DNA from: Candidatus Butyricimonas faecavium
GTDB lineage: Bacteria; Bacteroidota; Bacteroidia; Bacteroidales; Marinifilaceae
Length of the DNA: 63,377 bases
NCBI GenBank assembly: GCA_944321125.1
Contig: CALUKD010000020.1
Location: 1-63,377, forward strand
Direction: 5' to 3'
In this document: positions 1 to 8,707 of the stretch, piece after piece
Layout: each line of letters starts with the position of its first letter
How positions within the stretch are numbered: the first letter of the stretch is position 1
Notes under the pieces: generated by a model
The model's database searches: none
What the model was told of the DNA's origin: nothing
What the model saw: only the letters and a program-made list of their open reading frames with translations
Translations under genes and position numbers: made by a program

Positions 1-2
1 AA

Positions 3-1160
3 ACGATCGTTAAAAAATATAGAAGGGAGGGAATTGTTCGTTCTATTTTGGTTTATCTAAAGGGAAATATGACGAATGGGCAGAAGAAAGAGCTTGATGA
101 GTGGCTCAACTTGGATGAGAGGAATCAGGAATTATTTGAGCGGTTACAAGATATTGATTACGTGAAGGATGGATTACGGGAATTTCAAAAGTATGATTCT
201 GTGGAAGATTGGAAAAAAATCCAAATTAAATTGCATATATCTCGTCGAAAAATTGGTCGTTGGATTCGGGTGTGTGCAGCTTCCGTGGCAATGTTGTTTT
301 GTGTGGGGATGGCATGGTATTTTGTAGGACGTGATGCGAACAACGAGAATGTTGCTTCTTCTGTTATTGAATATGGGCGTTCGAAAGCAATGTTATTGTT
401 GGCTACGGGGGAGGTAATAGAGTTAGAATCGACTCAGGATTCGGTATATACTAGGATTGAGGGGGAAAGTTTTGTTAATGATGGTAAAAGATTAGTGTAT
501 TCGGACACTACCCGGGTAAAAGAAGTAGAATGGCACACGTTGCAGGTGCCGCGAGGTGGAGAATTTGTATTGTGTTTGGCTGATGGAACTGTGGTAACCT
601 TGAATGCAGATACTAAAATCCATTATCCGGATCGTTTTGCAGGGAATGAGCGTCAAGTTTCTTTAGAAGGAGAAGCGTTTTTTGAAGTAGCGAAAGATAG
701 TTTGAGACCTTTTGTCGTAAAAACAAACGGTGTTGATGTCCGGGTATTGGGAACTACCTTTAATTTCAAAGCTTATCCGGATGAGTATCAGCAAGCAACA
801 TTGGTGCAGGGAGTTGTAGAAGTTCTGTTTGATAGACAACAAGTGGTGTTACAACCTGGAGAACAAGCGACTTGTGTCGATAAAAAATTGAAGGTGGAGC
901 AAGTAGATGTTATGCCCTATATTGCTTGGAAAGATGATCGTTTCGTTTTTGAAAATGAGTTATTGGAAAGTGTGTTGAAAAAATTAGAACGGTGGTATAA
1001 TATAACGGTATTTATTCAGAATCCAAAGTTAAAACAGATGCGATTTACTGGTAATTTACCTAAATATGAGAATATTAATAGTGTTTTGAATAAATTGGCT
1101 CTAACCACAAGTATTAAATTTGAATTGAACGAGCGAACTCTAGTGGTACAACTCGAGTGA
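3..1160 (+). CDS. FecR family anti-sigma factor (5' end outside window)
   Basis: Inner-membrane anti-sigma factor that would hold an ECF sigma factor until the partner SusC-type transporter signals. The frame is open to the window edge, and the residues before the first in-frame ATG (IVRSILVYLKGNMTNGQKKE) fit the usual FecR N-terminus, so the true start lies upstream of the window. Seen in order: a cytoplasmic helical region with a DEWLNLDERNQ motif, one membrane segment (about nt 260-330), a periplasmic FecR domain (VPRGGEF...LADGTVVTLNADTKI...GEAFFEVAKD) and a C-terminal DUF4974/STN-like part. The SusC start is 91 bp downstream. The matching sigma factor gene is expected just upstream, outside the window. 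Confidence 0.9.
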   Translation, partial: TIVKKYRREGIVRSILVYLKGNMTNGQKKELDEWLNLDERNQELFERLQDIDYVKDGLREFQKYDSVEDWKKIQIKLHISRRKIGRWIRVCAASVAMLFCVGMAWYFVGRDANNENVASSVIEYGRSKAMLLLATGEVIELESTQDSVYTRIEGESFVNDGKRLVYSDTTRVKEVEWHTLQVPRGGEFVLCLADGTVVTLNADTKIHYPDRFAGNERQVSLEGEAFFEVAKDSLRPFVVKTNGVDVRVLGTTFNFKAYPDEYQQATLVQGVVEVLFDRQQVVLQPGEQATCVDKKLKVEQVDVMPYIAWKDDRFVFENELLESVLKKLERWYNITVFIQNPKLKQMRFTGNLPKYENINSVLNKLALTTSIKFELNERTLVVQLE

Positions 1161-1204
1161 ATAAAAAACGGGAGTTGCGCTAACAACAACCCGTCTTGGA
1201 TAAC

Positions 1205-1221
1205 TGCCATTGAGAATGGCA
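1205..1221 (+). promoter_or_regulatory. Small hairpin between fecR and susC
   Basis: TGCCATT-GAG-AATGGCA is a perfect 7-bp stem with a 3-base loop, 30 bp before the susC start. A second imperfect pairing, ACGGG with CCCGT, lies just upstream at about 1168-1194. No T-run follows, so an mRNA stability or attenuation role is more likely than full termination (inference). Confidence 0.4.
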
Positions 1222-1251
1222 AATTATTAATAATTAAAACCGTACAAATCT

Positions 1252-4200
1252 ATGAAAAAAAAACGAGATTTTGACATAGGATGGGGATCTAATGTCATTA
1301 AGAAAATGTTTCGGATTATGAAAATCTTTATTTGTTTTTTAGTTTTCGGTCTATCAACTGTTTCCGCAAGTACTTTTTCACAGGTGCGGGTGAGTATAGA
1401 CATGAAAAATGCAACTCTTAAAGAGGTATTTAAGGAGATTACAAAACTTACGGGTTATGAGTTCGTGTATAGTAATAATGAGATTGAACGCATAGGGAAA
1501 GTGTCATTGAATGTCAGTAATAAGGATTTGAAGGATGTATTGGCCGAATGTCTGAAAGAAACTCAGTTATGGTATATGATTGAGGAGCAAGTAGTAGTTA
1601 TTTCGCCGAAATTGTTGCAAATAGGATCCAAGGAAAGTCGTAAAGCAACGATTGTATCAGGAAAAGTTGTTAGCGAGGATAAAAAGCCAATGCCGGGGGT
1701 AACTGTCTTGTTAAAAGGAACGTCTACTGGAGTTACAACAGGTGTTGATGGTGTATTTTTTATTATGGTTCCAGATACGACGGCAAATGTGGAATTGATA
1801 TTCTCTTTTGTTGGGATGAAAACTAAAACAGTGGCTTACAAAAGTCGTCCTAAAACGGGTGAGTGGTTGATTACGATGGAAGAGGATTTATTGGAAATGG
1901 ATGAAGTTGTTGTTACTGGATATACTACGTTATCCCGTAGGGAAACGGCGAGTGCCGTTAGTCAAATAAAGGCGGATGATGTGATGTTGAATTCAAAATC
2001 ATCAATAGATCAAATGTTGATTGGACAAATTCCGGGAATGACGATCGTACAGACATCTGGGGAACCGAGTGCAACTCCTAGAATTCGTATCCGTGGAATA
2101 TCTTCAATTACATCATCGAAGGCTCCAGTTTGGGTATTGGATGGGGTTATTCTAGAAGACCCGGTAAATGTGGATTATTCCCAGATTAATGGAGATGATG
2201 CGGCTTACTTGATCGGTAATGCTATTGCGGGTATTAATCCGCGGGATATAGAAACAATTACCGTTTTAAAGGATGCTTCGGCGACGGCAATATATGGTGT
2301 CCAAGCGGCAAATGGGGTAATTGTATTGACAACCAAACAAGGAAAAGAAGGTAAAGCTCAATTAAATTATAATACTTCAATGACTTTAAATCAACGACCT
2401 TCATATGGTGATTTTTATTTGATGAATGCCGCAGAAAGAATCCAGCTTTCTCAAGATATTATCGCTAATTCATTGGAATATGGACGTGTTCCGGTTTCTT
2501 TGGGGTATGAAGGATTATATATGGATTATATGAATCGTAAAATATCTTATGAAGATTTTGCTCTTGGAATTAAACGAATGGCAAAGCGTAACACGGATTG
2601 GTATGACATATTGTTTAGAAATGTCTTGAGTCATAACCATACATTAAGTATAAATGGAGGCTCCAAAGATACCCGGTATTATGCATCAATTGGTTTTGAT
2701 CAAAATTTTGGAACAGCCAAAGGGAGTGTCAGTAAACGTTACACAACAATGATGAAGTTGAATTCATGGTTAAATGACCGAGTATTCGTTGGTGTAACTT
2801 TGAATGGAAATGTTACTGATAATAAAGGTTTTCATAGTTCGGTGAATCCTAACCAGTATGCCTATGAAACTTCCCGGACGATTCCTTGTTATAACGAGGA
2901 TGGATCATTGTTTTATTATGAAACAAGACAAAAAGGACAACTTGCAAGTAGTCAGGCTCCCAAAGAAGAAATGTTATATAATATTGTGCATGAATTGAGG
3001 CAAACAGGGTCAACAGGAAAAGTTGCAGGTATAACCGGTCAAGTTAATCTTCAATGGAGGATAAAATACGGTTTTAAATATGATTTTTTAGGTTCATATT
3101 CTTACCAACAATCCAAACAAAATTCATTCGCAAAGGAGACCTCCAATTACGTGGGGATAAAACGTAAATATAATATAGGAAGCATTGAACCAAATTCATT
3201 GGCAGAAGATAACAGTGTTATTCCTATTGGTGGAATAATCGATAAATCCGAGACGGAACAAACCACTTATATGATTCGGAACACGATAGGATTTTCCGGT
3301 CATTGGGGAGATCATGAAGTTTCGGCCTCTGCTCTTTCAGAGATTAGAGGGGTAAAGCAGACGGGATTCAGTGGTACGTATTATGGTTGGATGCCAGAGC
3401 GGGGACAGACCCTTACACCCATGTTAACGTCTGCATACGTTGCTGAATTGGCAAATCTGAGACCGCGTATCTCTGATAATTTGACAAACTATGTATCATG
3501 GGCGGGGACTCTTGCTTATACATGGCGAGAAAAGATCACTTTAAATGGAAATATTCGAATGGATGGTTCCAATAAATTTGGAGAGAATCCGAAATATCGT
3601 TTTTTGCCTATTTGGTCTATTGCTGGAAGGTATACGTTGACGGAAGAACCTTTTGTGAAAGGAAGTAATATCATCTCACTATTAGCTTTAAAGGCTTCTT
3701 ATGGAATTCAGGGAAATATAGATAAAAGTACATCCCCGGAATTGGTTATTCAGGTCGGAGCGTTAAATACGGTTACTCGTTTAAACGAGTCATTCATTGA
3801 ATACTTGCCTAATGCCGATTTACGTTGGGAAAAGACAACATCTTATAATTTAGGATTGGAAATTGCCTTATTGAAAGACCGGATACAGGGAGAGTTTAAC
3901 TACTATTTCAAGAAGGGTGAAGATATGATAATGAGTAAAAAAGTATCTCAATCCATGGGATTGGCTACTGTTAAAATTAATGGAGGAAGAATTGATAATA
4001 GTGGTTGTGAGTTGTCATTTAGATTTTATCCGATACGAATGGCTGATTATGCTTTTAGTGTGAATTTTGTTTATTCTTACAATAAAAATGAGTTAGTATC
4101 AGCTAATAGTGACAGTGATATTACAAATTCGGAAATGCTGGATGGTTCTGCTTTGATAGAAGGTAAACCCATGGGAACGTTTTATTCTTATCGTTTTGCC

Positions 4201-4881
4201 GGATTGAACGGGGAAACAGGCTATCCAACATTTTATGATAAAGATGGAAAGAATTACTCGGAAGTGGATGGGATAAAATATCCTCATTATGCTCTTTATG
4301 AAGAAGAAATTGATTTAGTGAAATCAGGTTGTTTGGATCCGACAACAAGTGGTAGTTTAGGACTTAATTTTCGATATAAAAACTTTCGGATTGATTTAGG
4401 ATTTACTTATACCTTAGGGGCTCACAGACGTTTACCGAATATTTATCGACAAGAATATTATAAAATATTTGATCCGTTGATCAATGTGACGAAGGAGTTA
4501 AAACATCGGTGGAACAATCCGGGAGATGAGAATTCAACGATATTCCCGGCTCTATATGATAATAGAACTTATGATCAGTTAAATCAGAAGAGTGCTTTGG
4601 ATGGTCGAGGGTCTGTTTATTATGGGACACAGTTGTATGATAAAACTGATGTTCGAGTCGCTAAGATTGATAATGTCCGTTTGAGAAATCTTAGTTTGAT
4701 GTATCGTATGCCAACAAAGATTTTGGAAAAAATAAAGATACAGGATATATCTTTAAATTTTCAGGCGACTAATTTGTTCCAGATTGCCGCAAAAGAATGG
4801 AGGGGACGCGATCCGGAGTCAGGTGATTCCAATACTCCTATACCAAGAACTTATTCTTTAGGGCTAAATGTAACATTTTAA
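1252..4881 (+). CDS. SusC/RagA family TonB-dependent outer-membrane transporter
   Basis: Outer-membrane beta-barrel that imports a ligand delivered by its SusD partner, using TonB energy. The 1209 residues show a long N-terminal leader ending in a signal peptide (FICFLVFGLSTVSA), an STN signalling domain (about 45-122, VSIDMKNATLKEVF...), a carboxypeptidase-like regulatory domain (VSGKVVSEDKKPMPGVTVLL), a TonB box region (DEVVVTGYTTLSRRETA), the plug with LKDASATAIYGVQAANGVIV, and a C-terminus ending NVTF as expected for barrel insertion. The STN domain together with the upstream FecR gene indicates trans-envelope sigma/anti-sigma control. The start at 1252 gives the basic N-terminal extension common in this subfamily; ATG 1318 (MKIFIC) is an alternative. 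The substrate cannot be read from the sequence, and no carbohydrate-active enzyme lies in the locus. Confidence 0.95.
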   Translation: MKKKRDFDIGWGSNVIKKMFRIMKIFICFLVFGLSTVSASTFSQVRVSIDMKNATLKEVFKEITKLTGYEFVYSNNEIERIGKVSLNVSNKDLKDVLAECLKETQLWYMIEEQVVVISPKLLQIGSKESRKATIVSGKVVSEDKKPMPGVTVLLKGTSTGVTTGVDGVFFIMVPDTTANVELIFSFVGMKTKTVAYKSRPKTGEWLITMEEDLLEMDEVVVTGYTTLSRRETASAVSQIKADDVMLNSKSSIDQMLIGQIPGMTIVQTSGEPSATPRIRIRGISSITSSKAPVWVLDGVILEDPVNVDYSQINGDDAAYLIGNAIAGINPRDIETITVLKDASATAIYGVQAANGVIVLTTKQGKEGKAQLNYNTSMTLNQRPSYGDFYLMNAAERIQLSQDIIANSLEYGRVPVSLGYEGLYMDYMNRKISYEDFALGIKRMAKRNTDWYDILFRNVLSHNHTLSINGGSKDTRYYASIGFDQNFGTAKGSVSKRYTTMMKLNSWLNDRVFVGVTLNGNVTDNKGFHSSVNPNQYAYETSRTIPCYNEDGSLFYYETRQKGQLASSQAPKEEMLYNIVHELRQTGSTGKVAGITGQVNLQWRIKYGFKYDFLGSYSYQQSKQNSFAKETSNYVGIKRKYNIGSIEPNSLAEDNSVIPIGGIIDKSETEQTTYMIRNTIGFSGHWGDHEVSASALSEIRGVKQTGFSGTYYGWMPERGQTLTPMLTSAYVAELANLRPRISDNLTNYVSWAGTLAYTWREKITLNGNIRMDGSNKFGENPKYRFLPIWSIAGRYTLTEEPFVKGSNIISLLALKASYGIQGNIDKSTSPELVIQVGALNTVTRLNESFIEYLPNADLRWEKTTSYNLGLEIALLKDRIQGEFNYYFKKGEDMIMSKKVSQSMGLATVKINGGRIDNSGCELSFRFYPIRMADYAFSVNFVYSYNKNELVSANSDSDITNSEMLDGSALIEGKPMGTFYSYRFAGLNGETGYPTFYDKDGKNYSEVDGIKYPHYALYEEEIDLVKSGCLDPTTSGSLGLNFRYKNFRIDLGFTYTLGAHRRLPNIYRQEYYKIFDPLINVTKELKHRWNNPGDENSTIFPALYDNRTYDQLNQKSALDGRGSVYYGTQLYDKTDVRVAKIDNVRLRNLSLMYRMPTKILEKIKIQDISLNFQATNLFQIAAKEWRGRDPESGDSNTPIPRTYSLGLNVTF

Positions 4882-4890
4882 AAGAAAACT

Positions 4891-6423
4891 ATGATGAAAG
4901 CGATGTGTAAATATATTTTAGTAATCATACTAATGACAATGGTGATTAGTTGTGAAGACTTCTTAGAGATGACTTCTCAGGATTTGATTGTTCCTAAGAC
5001 TGTGGAGCATTATAAAGAATTATTGCAGGGTGAAGGCTATTTTAAAGAATTCTTGGCAAAAAGTGTTTTTGCATTGTATATGACAGATGATGTTGAATAT
5101 TTTGATGCTGTTGCTGGAGGATCATGGGGAAGTCTTGGTGATTCTAATTTTGAAAGTTATGGGGATTCTTATAAGTGGGGAACTGAGATTGAGAATGATG
5201 TGATGACAGATCGGTGTTACCAGTATCTCTATAAGCAAATTCTGGTAGCAAACACTTGTATAAGTGCGTTGGATGAGATGGAAGGAACGGATGCGGAAAA
5301 GAAAATTCTATCAGGACAAGCTCATTTTACTCGTGCTTTTGGATATTTTTTGTTAACTAATTTTTATGCACAGGCATATAATGAAGCTCAAGCGACAGAT
5401 CCTTGTGTTCCCTTAGTGTTAGATCCAACTCCGACAATGGAAAAATTTCCCCGTGCAACTATGGAAGAAGTGTGGGGAAGAATAAAATCGGATGTCGAAG
5501 AAGCTATAAATTCTTTAGAGAAAGCTAATATATCTGGAATATATGAGATTAACTATGGCGCAGCTTTGATATTAGGTGTGCGGGTAGCTTTGTTTATGGA
5601 AGATTTTGATCTTGTTATTGAGTATGGAGAAAAACTTCTGGAGATTAATAATTCATTGTATGATATTACGGAAAAGCCGGTGTCGACAGGAACAAGTTCT
5701 CCAACATCGTCTAATTTTCAAGATAAATTTATTTATCCGTCTAATAATCCGGAAATAATATGGCTATATGATAATGGAGAGAAGGAATCTCACTATGATG
5801 TTTTCAATGTCGGTGGGCTTTTAGCTGGGGATTGTATCAGTATATCTTCAGCAGCTTCTAATTCTATAGTGTCTATGTTTGATTACGAGATTATTGAAAC
5901 TGAAGAAGGGAATATCATTGAAGGAGATAGACGTTTTACTTATTGGATTGTAGCTCCTTCTGCGAGTTACTATCCATATGTGCCGATAAAATATGATCAT
6001 TATAATATTATTGGGGAAGATTACCAAAGTAGTTTTAGAACAGGAGAAGTATATATTTCTCTTGCAGAAGCATATGCACGTAAAGCAAATCCAGAAATAG
6101 ATAAGGTATTAGAATACTTGAATGCGTTGAGGTCTCATCGAATTAAACCTTATACAAGTTTGAATAGTGGTGATTTTGCCTCTGTGGATGCGTTGATAAA
6201 ATTTGTATGGGAGGAACGTAGAAGAGAGCTTTGTTTTGAAGAACATCATCGTTGGTGGGATTTACGTAGGACAGGACAACCAGCTTTGACCCATACATGG
6301 ATGGGGGGAGAAGTATATAAGTTGAAAGAAAAAGATCCAGCTTATGTAATTAATTTCCCTCAATTGGAAAGAGAATTTAATTCGGCATTAAATAATGCTC
6401 GTCCGATAAGACTTCCTGAATAA
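4891..6423 (+). CDS. SusD/RagB family nutrient-binding lipoprotein
   Basis: Surface lipoprotein forming the lid of the SusC channel and binding substrate. It starts 9 bp after susC. The N-terminus MMKAMCKYILVIILMTMVISCEDF has a signal peptide and lipobox (VISC), followed by the usual SusD opening EDFLEMTSQD. Inside are the TPR-like helical signatures of the family (QAHFTRAFGYFLLTNFYAQAY; EERRRELCFEEHHRWWDLRRTGQ near the C-terminus). The length of 510 residues is typical. Translation is probably coupled with susC. Confidence 0.95.
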   Translation: MMKAMCKYILVIILMTMVISCEDFLEMTSQDLIVPKTVEHYKELLQGEGYFKEFLAKSVFALYMTDDVEYFDAVAGGSWGSLGDSNFESYGDSYKWGTEIENDVMTDRCYQYLYKQILVANTCISALDEMEGTDAEKKILSGQAHFTRAFGYFLLTNFYAQAYNEAQATDPCVPLVLDPTPTMEKFPRATMEEVWGRIKSDVEEAINSLEKANISGIYEINYGAALILGVRVALFMEDFDLVIEYGEKLLEINNSLYDITEKPVSTGTSSPTSSNFQDKFIYPSNNPEIIWLYDNGEKESHYDVFNVGGLLAGDCISISSAASNSIVSMFDYEIIETEEGNIIEGDRRFTYWIVAPSASYYPYVPIKYDHYNIIGEDYQSSFRTGEVYISLAEAYARKANPEIDKVLEYLNALRSHRIKPYTSLNSGDFASVDALIKFVWEERRRELCFEEHHRWWDLRRTGQPALTHTWMGGEVYKLKEKDPAYVINFPQLEREFNSALNNARPIRLPE

Positions 6424-6441
6424 TGAATTAAAAAGAGCGAT

Positions 6442-7302
6442 ATGAAAAATATAATCATTTTTATGTTGTTGTGTTTTATATCTATATCTTGTGTAGATAA
6501 TGATGATTCCGATATAAAACTAGATGTCCCCTCTCAACCTGAATTAACGGATAAGACTCCTGTTGATTCGAAAATAAAAAAAATGTATGAAAATTATGGA
6601 TGCTTTATTCATTATGAGTTTACAGAGGAGGAATTTACCTATGATTGGTCAACACATTTTTCAACACCATCTTATTCCCCGGCTAAAGTGGATAAAATTG
6701 TTGAGGTGTTGGATTTTATAGAAGAAAAAGTCCTTTCTATTTTTCCGATAGAATTTTGCCGGAAATATGTTCCTTTGAATATATATTTAACAGATACCTT
6801 GATGGGGTTATATAGTGATTGGAATGGCCATGCCGTGAATAGCAAGTTGATCATCGGGCGAGTAGGAGAACAATTTGATGCATTGGATAAAGACGAATTA
6901 CGAGATGCTTGGATTTCTATATTTGTAGAACGAATGCTTGCAGTTTGGCCTTATCCGACAGATTTTGCAATAATCAGTGATGCTGGGTATAATCCAAGTT
7001 CCGTTTTAAGTAATGGGACTGTTATCACGTATCAATATGTAGCGGCCACGACGGATATGGTGGCAACATATGCAATATTAAAATTCGGAAGAAGAGGAAA
7101 ATATAATGCTAATGGGCGTAATATGTATACGACAAGTTATGCACAAGATTTTGGAGATTATGTGGCATTTATTGCTTTTAAAAAACCTTCAGAAAAAGAA
7201 GCATATTATGCAAAAAATGCAGATGTAAAGAGAAAAGTAGAGTTGGTGAAAGAGTACTTTCTTACGAACTTTGGTATTACCTTGCCAGAAGCAACGGAAT
7301 AA
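6442..7302 (+). CDS. Lipoprotein related to TonB-associated zinc metallohydrolases, zinc motif lost
   Basis: A 286-residue lipoprotein (signal peptide with lipobox, Cys17) located 18 bp after the SusD gene. Size, position after SusC/SusD and the sequence around YPTDFAIISDAGY resemble the lipoproteins called substrate import-associated zinc metallohydrolases (putative zinc-binding metallopeptidases). In that family a helix carries HExxH. Here the equivalent helix appears to read ISIFVERMLAVW, with V162-E163-R164-M165-L166 in place of H-E-x-x-H, and no other HExxH is present. I infer that it is catalytically inactive and may serve as a binding or structural component of the SusCD complex. The family assignment rests on remembered family features, not a search. 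Confidence 0.7.
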   Translation: MKNIIIFMLLCFISISCVDNDDSDIKLDVPSQPELTDKTPVDSKIKKMYENYGCFIHYEFTEEEFTYDWSTHFSTPSYSPAKVDKIVEVLDFIEEKVLSIFPIEFCRKYVPLNIYLTDTLMGLYSDWNGHAVNSKLIIGRVGEQFDALDKDELRDAWISIFVERMLAVWPYPTDFAIISDAGYNPSSVLSNGTVITYQYVAATTDMVATYAILKFGRRGKYNANGRNMYTTSYAQDFGDYVAFIAFKKPSEKEAYYAKNADVKRKVELVKEYFLTNFGITLPEATE

Positions 7303-7313
7303 ATAAAAGTAGG

Positions 7314-7338
7314 TTCCGTGATCAGCTCGATCACGGAA
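7314..7338 (+). promoter_or_regulatory. Intercistronic hairpin before the thioredoxin genes
   Basis: TTCCGTGATC-AGCTC-GATCACGGAA is a perfect 10-bp stem lying 12 bp after the SusD-linked lipoprotein gene and 31 bp before the first thioredoxin gene. It has no following T-run, so it looks more like an mRNA stability or partial-termination element that separates susCD expression from the redox genes (inference). Confidence 0.55.
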
Positions 7339-7369
7339 TCATTAAAAAGTTATTATAAAATTATATTGT

Positions 7370-8689
7370 ATGAAAAAATTGTTATTCATTAGCATGTTTA
7401 TCGTGCTTGGGAGTACTGTTTTTGGGCAGGGTACCGAGTTTTTAGAAGGGAAAAAATGGAGTGATGTCTTAAAAGCTGCACAAGAACAGAAAAAGTATAT
7501 TTTTATGGATTGTTACACCTCTTGGTGTGGGCCATGTAAAGGATTAGCTCAGAATGTATTCCCTCAACCTAAAGTTGGAACGTTTTTGAATTCGAATTTT
7601 GTGTGTTGTAAATATGACATGGAAAAAGGGGAGGGTATTACGTTATATAAGAAATACAAAAATAATATACCGGGATTTCCGACAATGTTGGTAATTAATC
7701 CTGCCGATGAAAGTATTGTTCATAAAGTTGTGGGATACACGGAGCCAGACGCTCTTATTGCGGCTTTGCAGGATGGTTTGGACGGAAAGACGTTGGCTGT
7801 ATTTCAAAAACGGTATGAGGCGGGCGAACGTTCGTTGGAGTTGATTAAGGATTATTGTAAGGCTCTTGATGTGGCCTATGATCGAGATACAAAGGAGAAG
7901 GTCGTGAGAGATTATATTGAAACGATGCCGTTAGATTCTTTGGCTAATAGGGAGTTAATGGAATTGTATTTACCTTATCTGAATGATGCTTATTCTCCCC
8001 AGTACGAATATGTCCTTAAGAATTTGGACAAGTTTCAACATCGGCTTAAAATGAATCGATATGATATCGAATCACGTTTACAGAGAGCCATGTCGGATGC
8101 CGTACACGAGATTGTGAATGTAACACTTGTGAATATGGATACAGATACTTTGGCTTTAGTAAAAACAAAGGAAGAAAAATTGAAAGAACTGTTGCAGGGA
8201 ACTACCGTGAAAGGTTTTAATGAATTGAGAGCAAAACTTGCAATTAACGATATACGGATGGAAGGAGATATTTTGGCTCTTGATGCCATCCTTGAAGCTG
8301 ATAAGACTTTGCAGGCTACAAGGGATGAGTATTCTTTCCGGCCGGATATGTACAAATATATAATTGAATATGCTGATAACAAGACTCAAAAAGAGATAAT
8401 CAAGAAATATCTGGCGATCATGCAAAAGAAACAGGATGTTGCAGATGAACGGAGTAATGGTAAGGTTAATCTTTTTACAGAGAATGTGTATGATATTTTG
8501 GCCATTGGATATTACCGTCTGGGAGATAAAAAAAAGAGTGAGGAGTGTGCAAAAAAATTTGATGAACGTTATAAGTTAAGTCTTGTAGATATGAAATCCA
8601 TGTTTAAAGATGAAAAAGCACAGGCTCAGATGGACGAGGAGTATCGTCGGCAAATAGATGACCTTTATACGAAAATCGGAATGAAGTAA
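7370..8689 (+). CDS. Secreted thioredoxin-fold protein with helical C-terminal region (copy 1)
   Basis: Predicted periplasmic thiol-disulfide protein of 439 residues. A signal peptide (MKKLLFISMFIVLGSTVFGQ) is followed by a thioredoxin fold with active site C53-G-P-C56 (YTSWCGPCKG) and the cis-proline region IPGFPTMLVI. Residues from about 140 to the end form a helix-rich, charged region of unknown role (YEAGERSLELIKDY and similar), also present in the next gene. The fold is close to the thioredoxin_7/DUF255-like group seen near SusCD loci. The gene follows an intercistronic hairpin and precedes its paralogue by 18 bp. Reducing or isomerising disulfides in the imported substrate is an inference from context. 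Confidence 0.85.
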   Translation: MKKLLFISMFIVLGSTVFGQGTEFLEGKKWSDVLKAAQEQKKYIFMDCYTSWCGPCKGLAQNVFPQPKVGTFLNSNFVCCKYDMEKGEGITLYKKYKNNIPGFPTMLVINPADESIVHKVVGYTEPDALIAALQDGLDGKTLAVFQKRYEAGERSLELIKDYCKALDVAYDRDTKEKVVRDYIETMPLDSLANRELMELYLPYLNDAYSPQYEYVLKNLDKFQHRLKMNRYDIESRLQRAMSDAVHEIVNVTLVNMDTDTLALVKTKEEKLKELLQGTTVKGFNELRAKLAINDIRMEGDILALDAILEADKTLQATRDEYSFRPDMYKYIIEYADNKTQKEIIKKYLAIMQKKQDVADERSNGKVNLFTENVYDILAIGYYRLGDKKKSEECAKKFDERYKLSLVDMKSMFKDEKAQAQMDEEYRRQIDDLYTKIGMK

Positions 8690-8707
8690 CACTAAATGTT
8701 GTATTGT

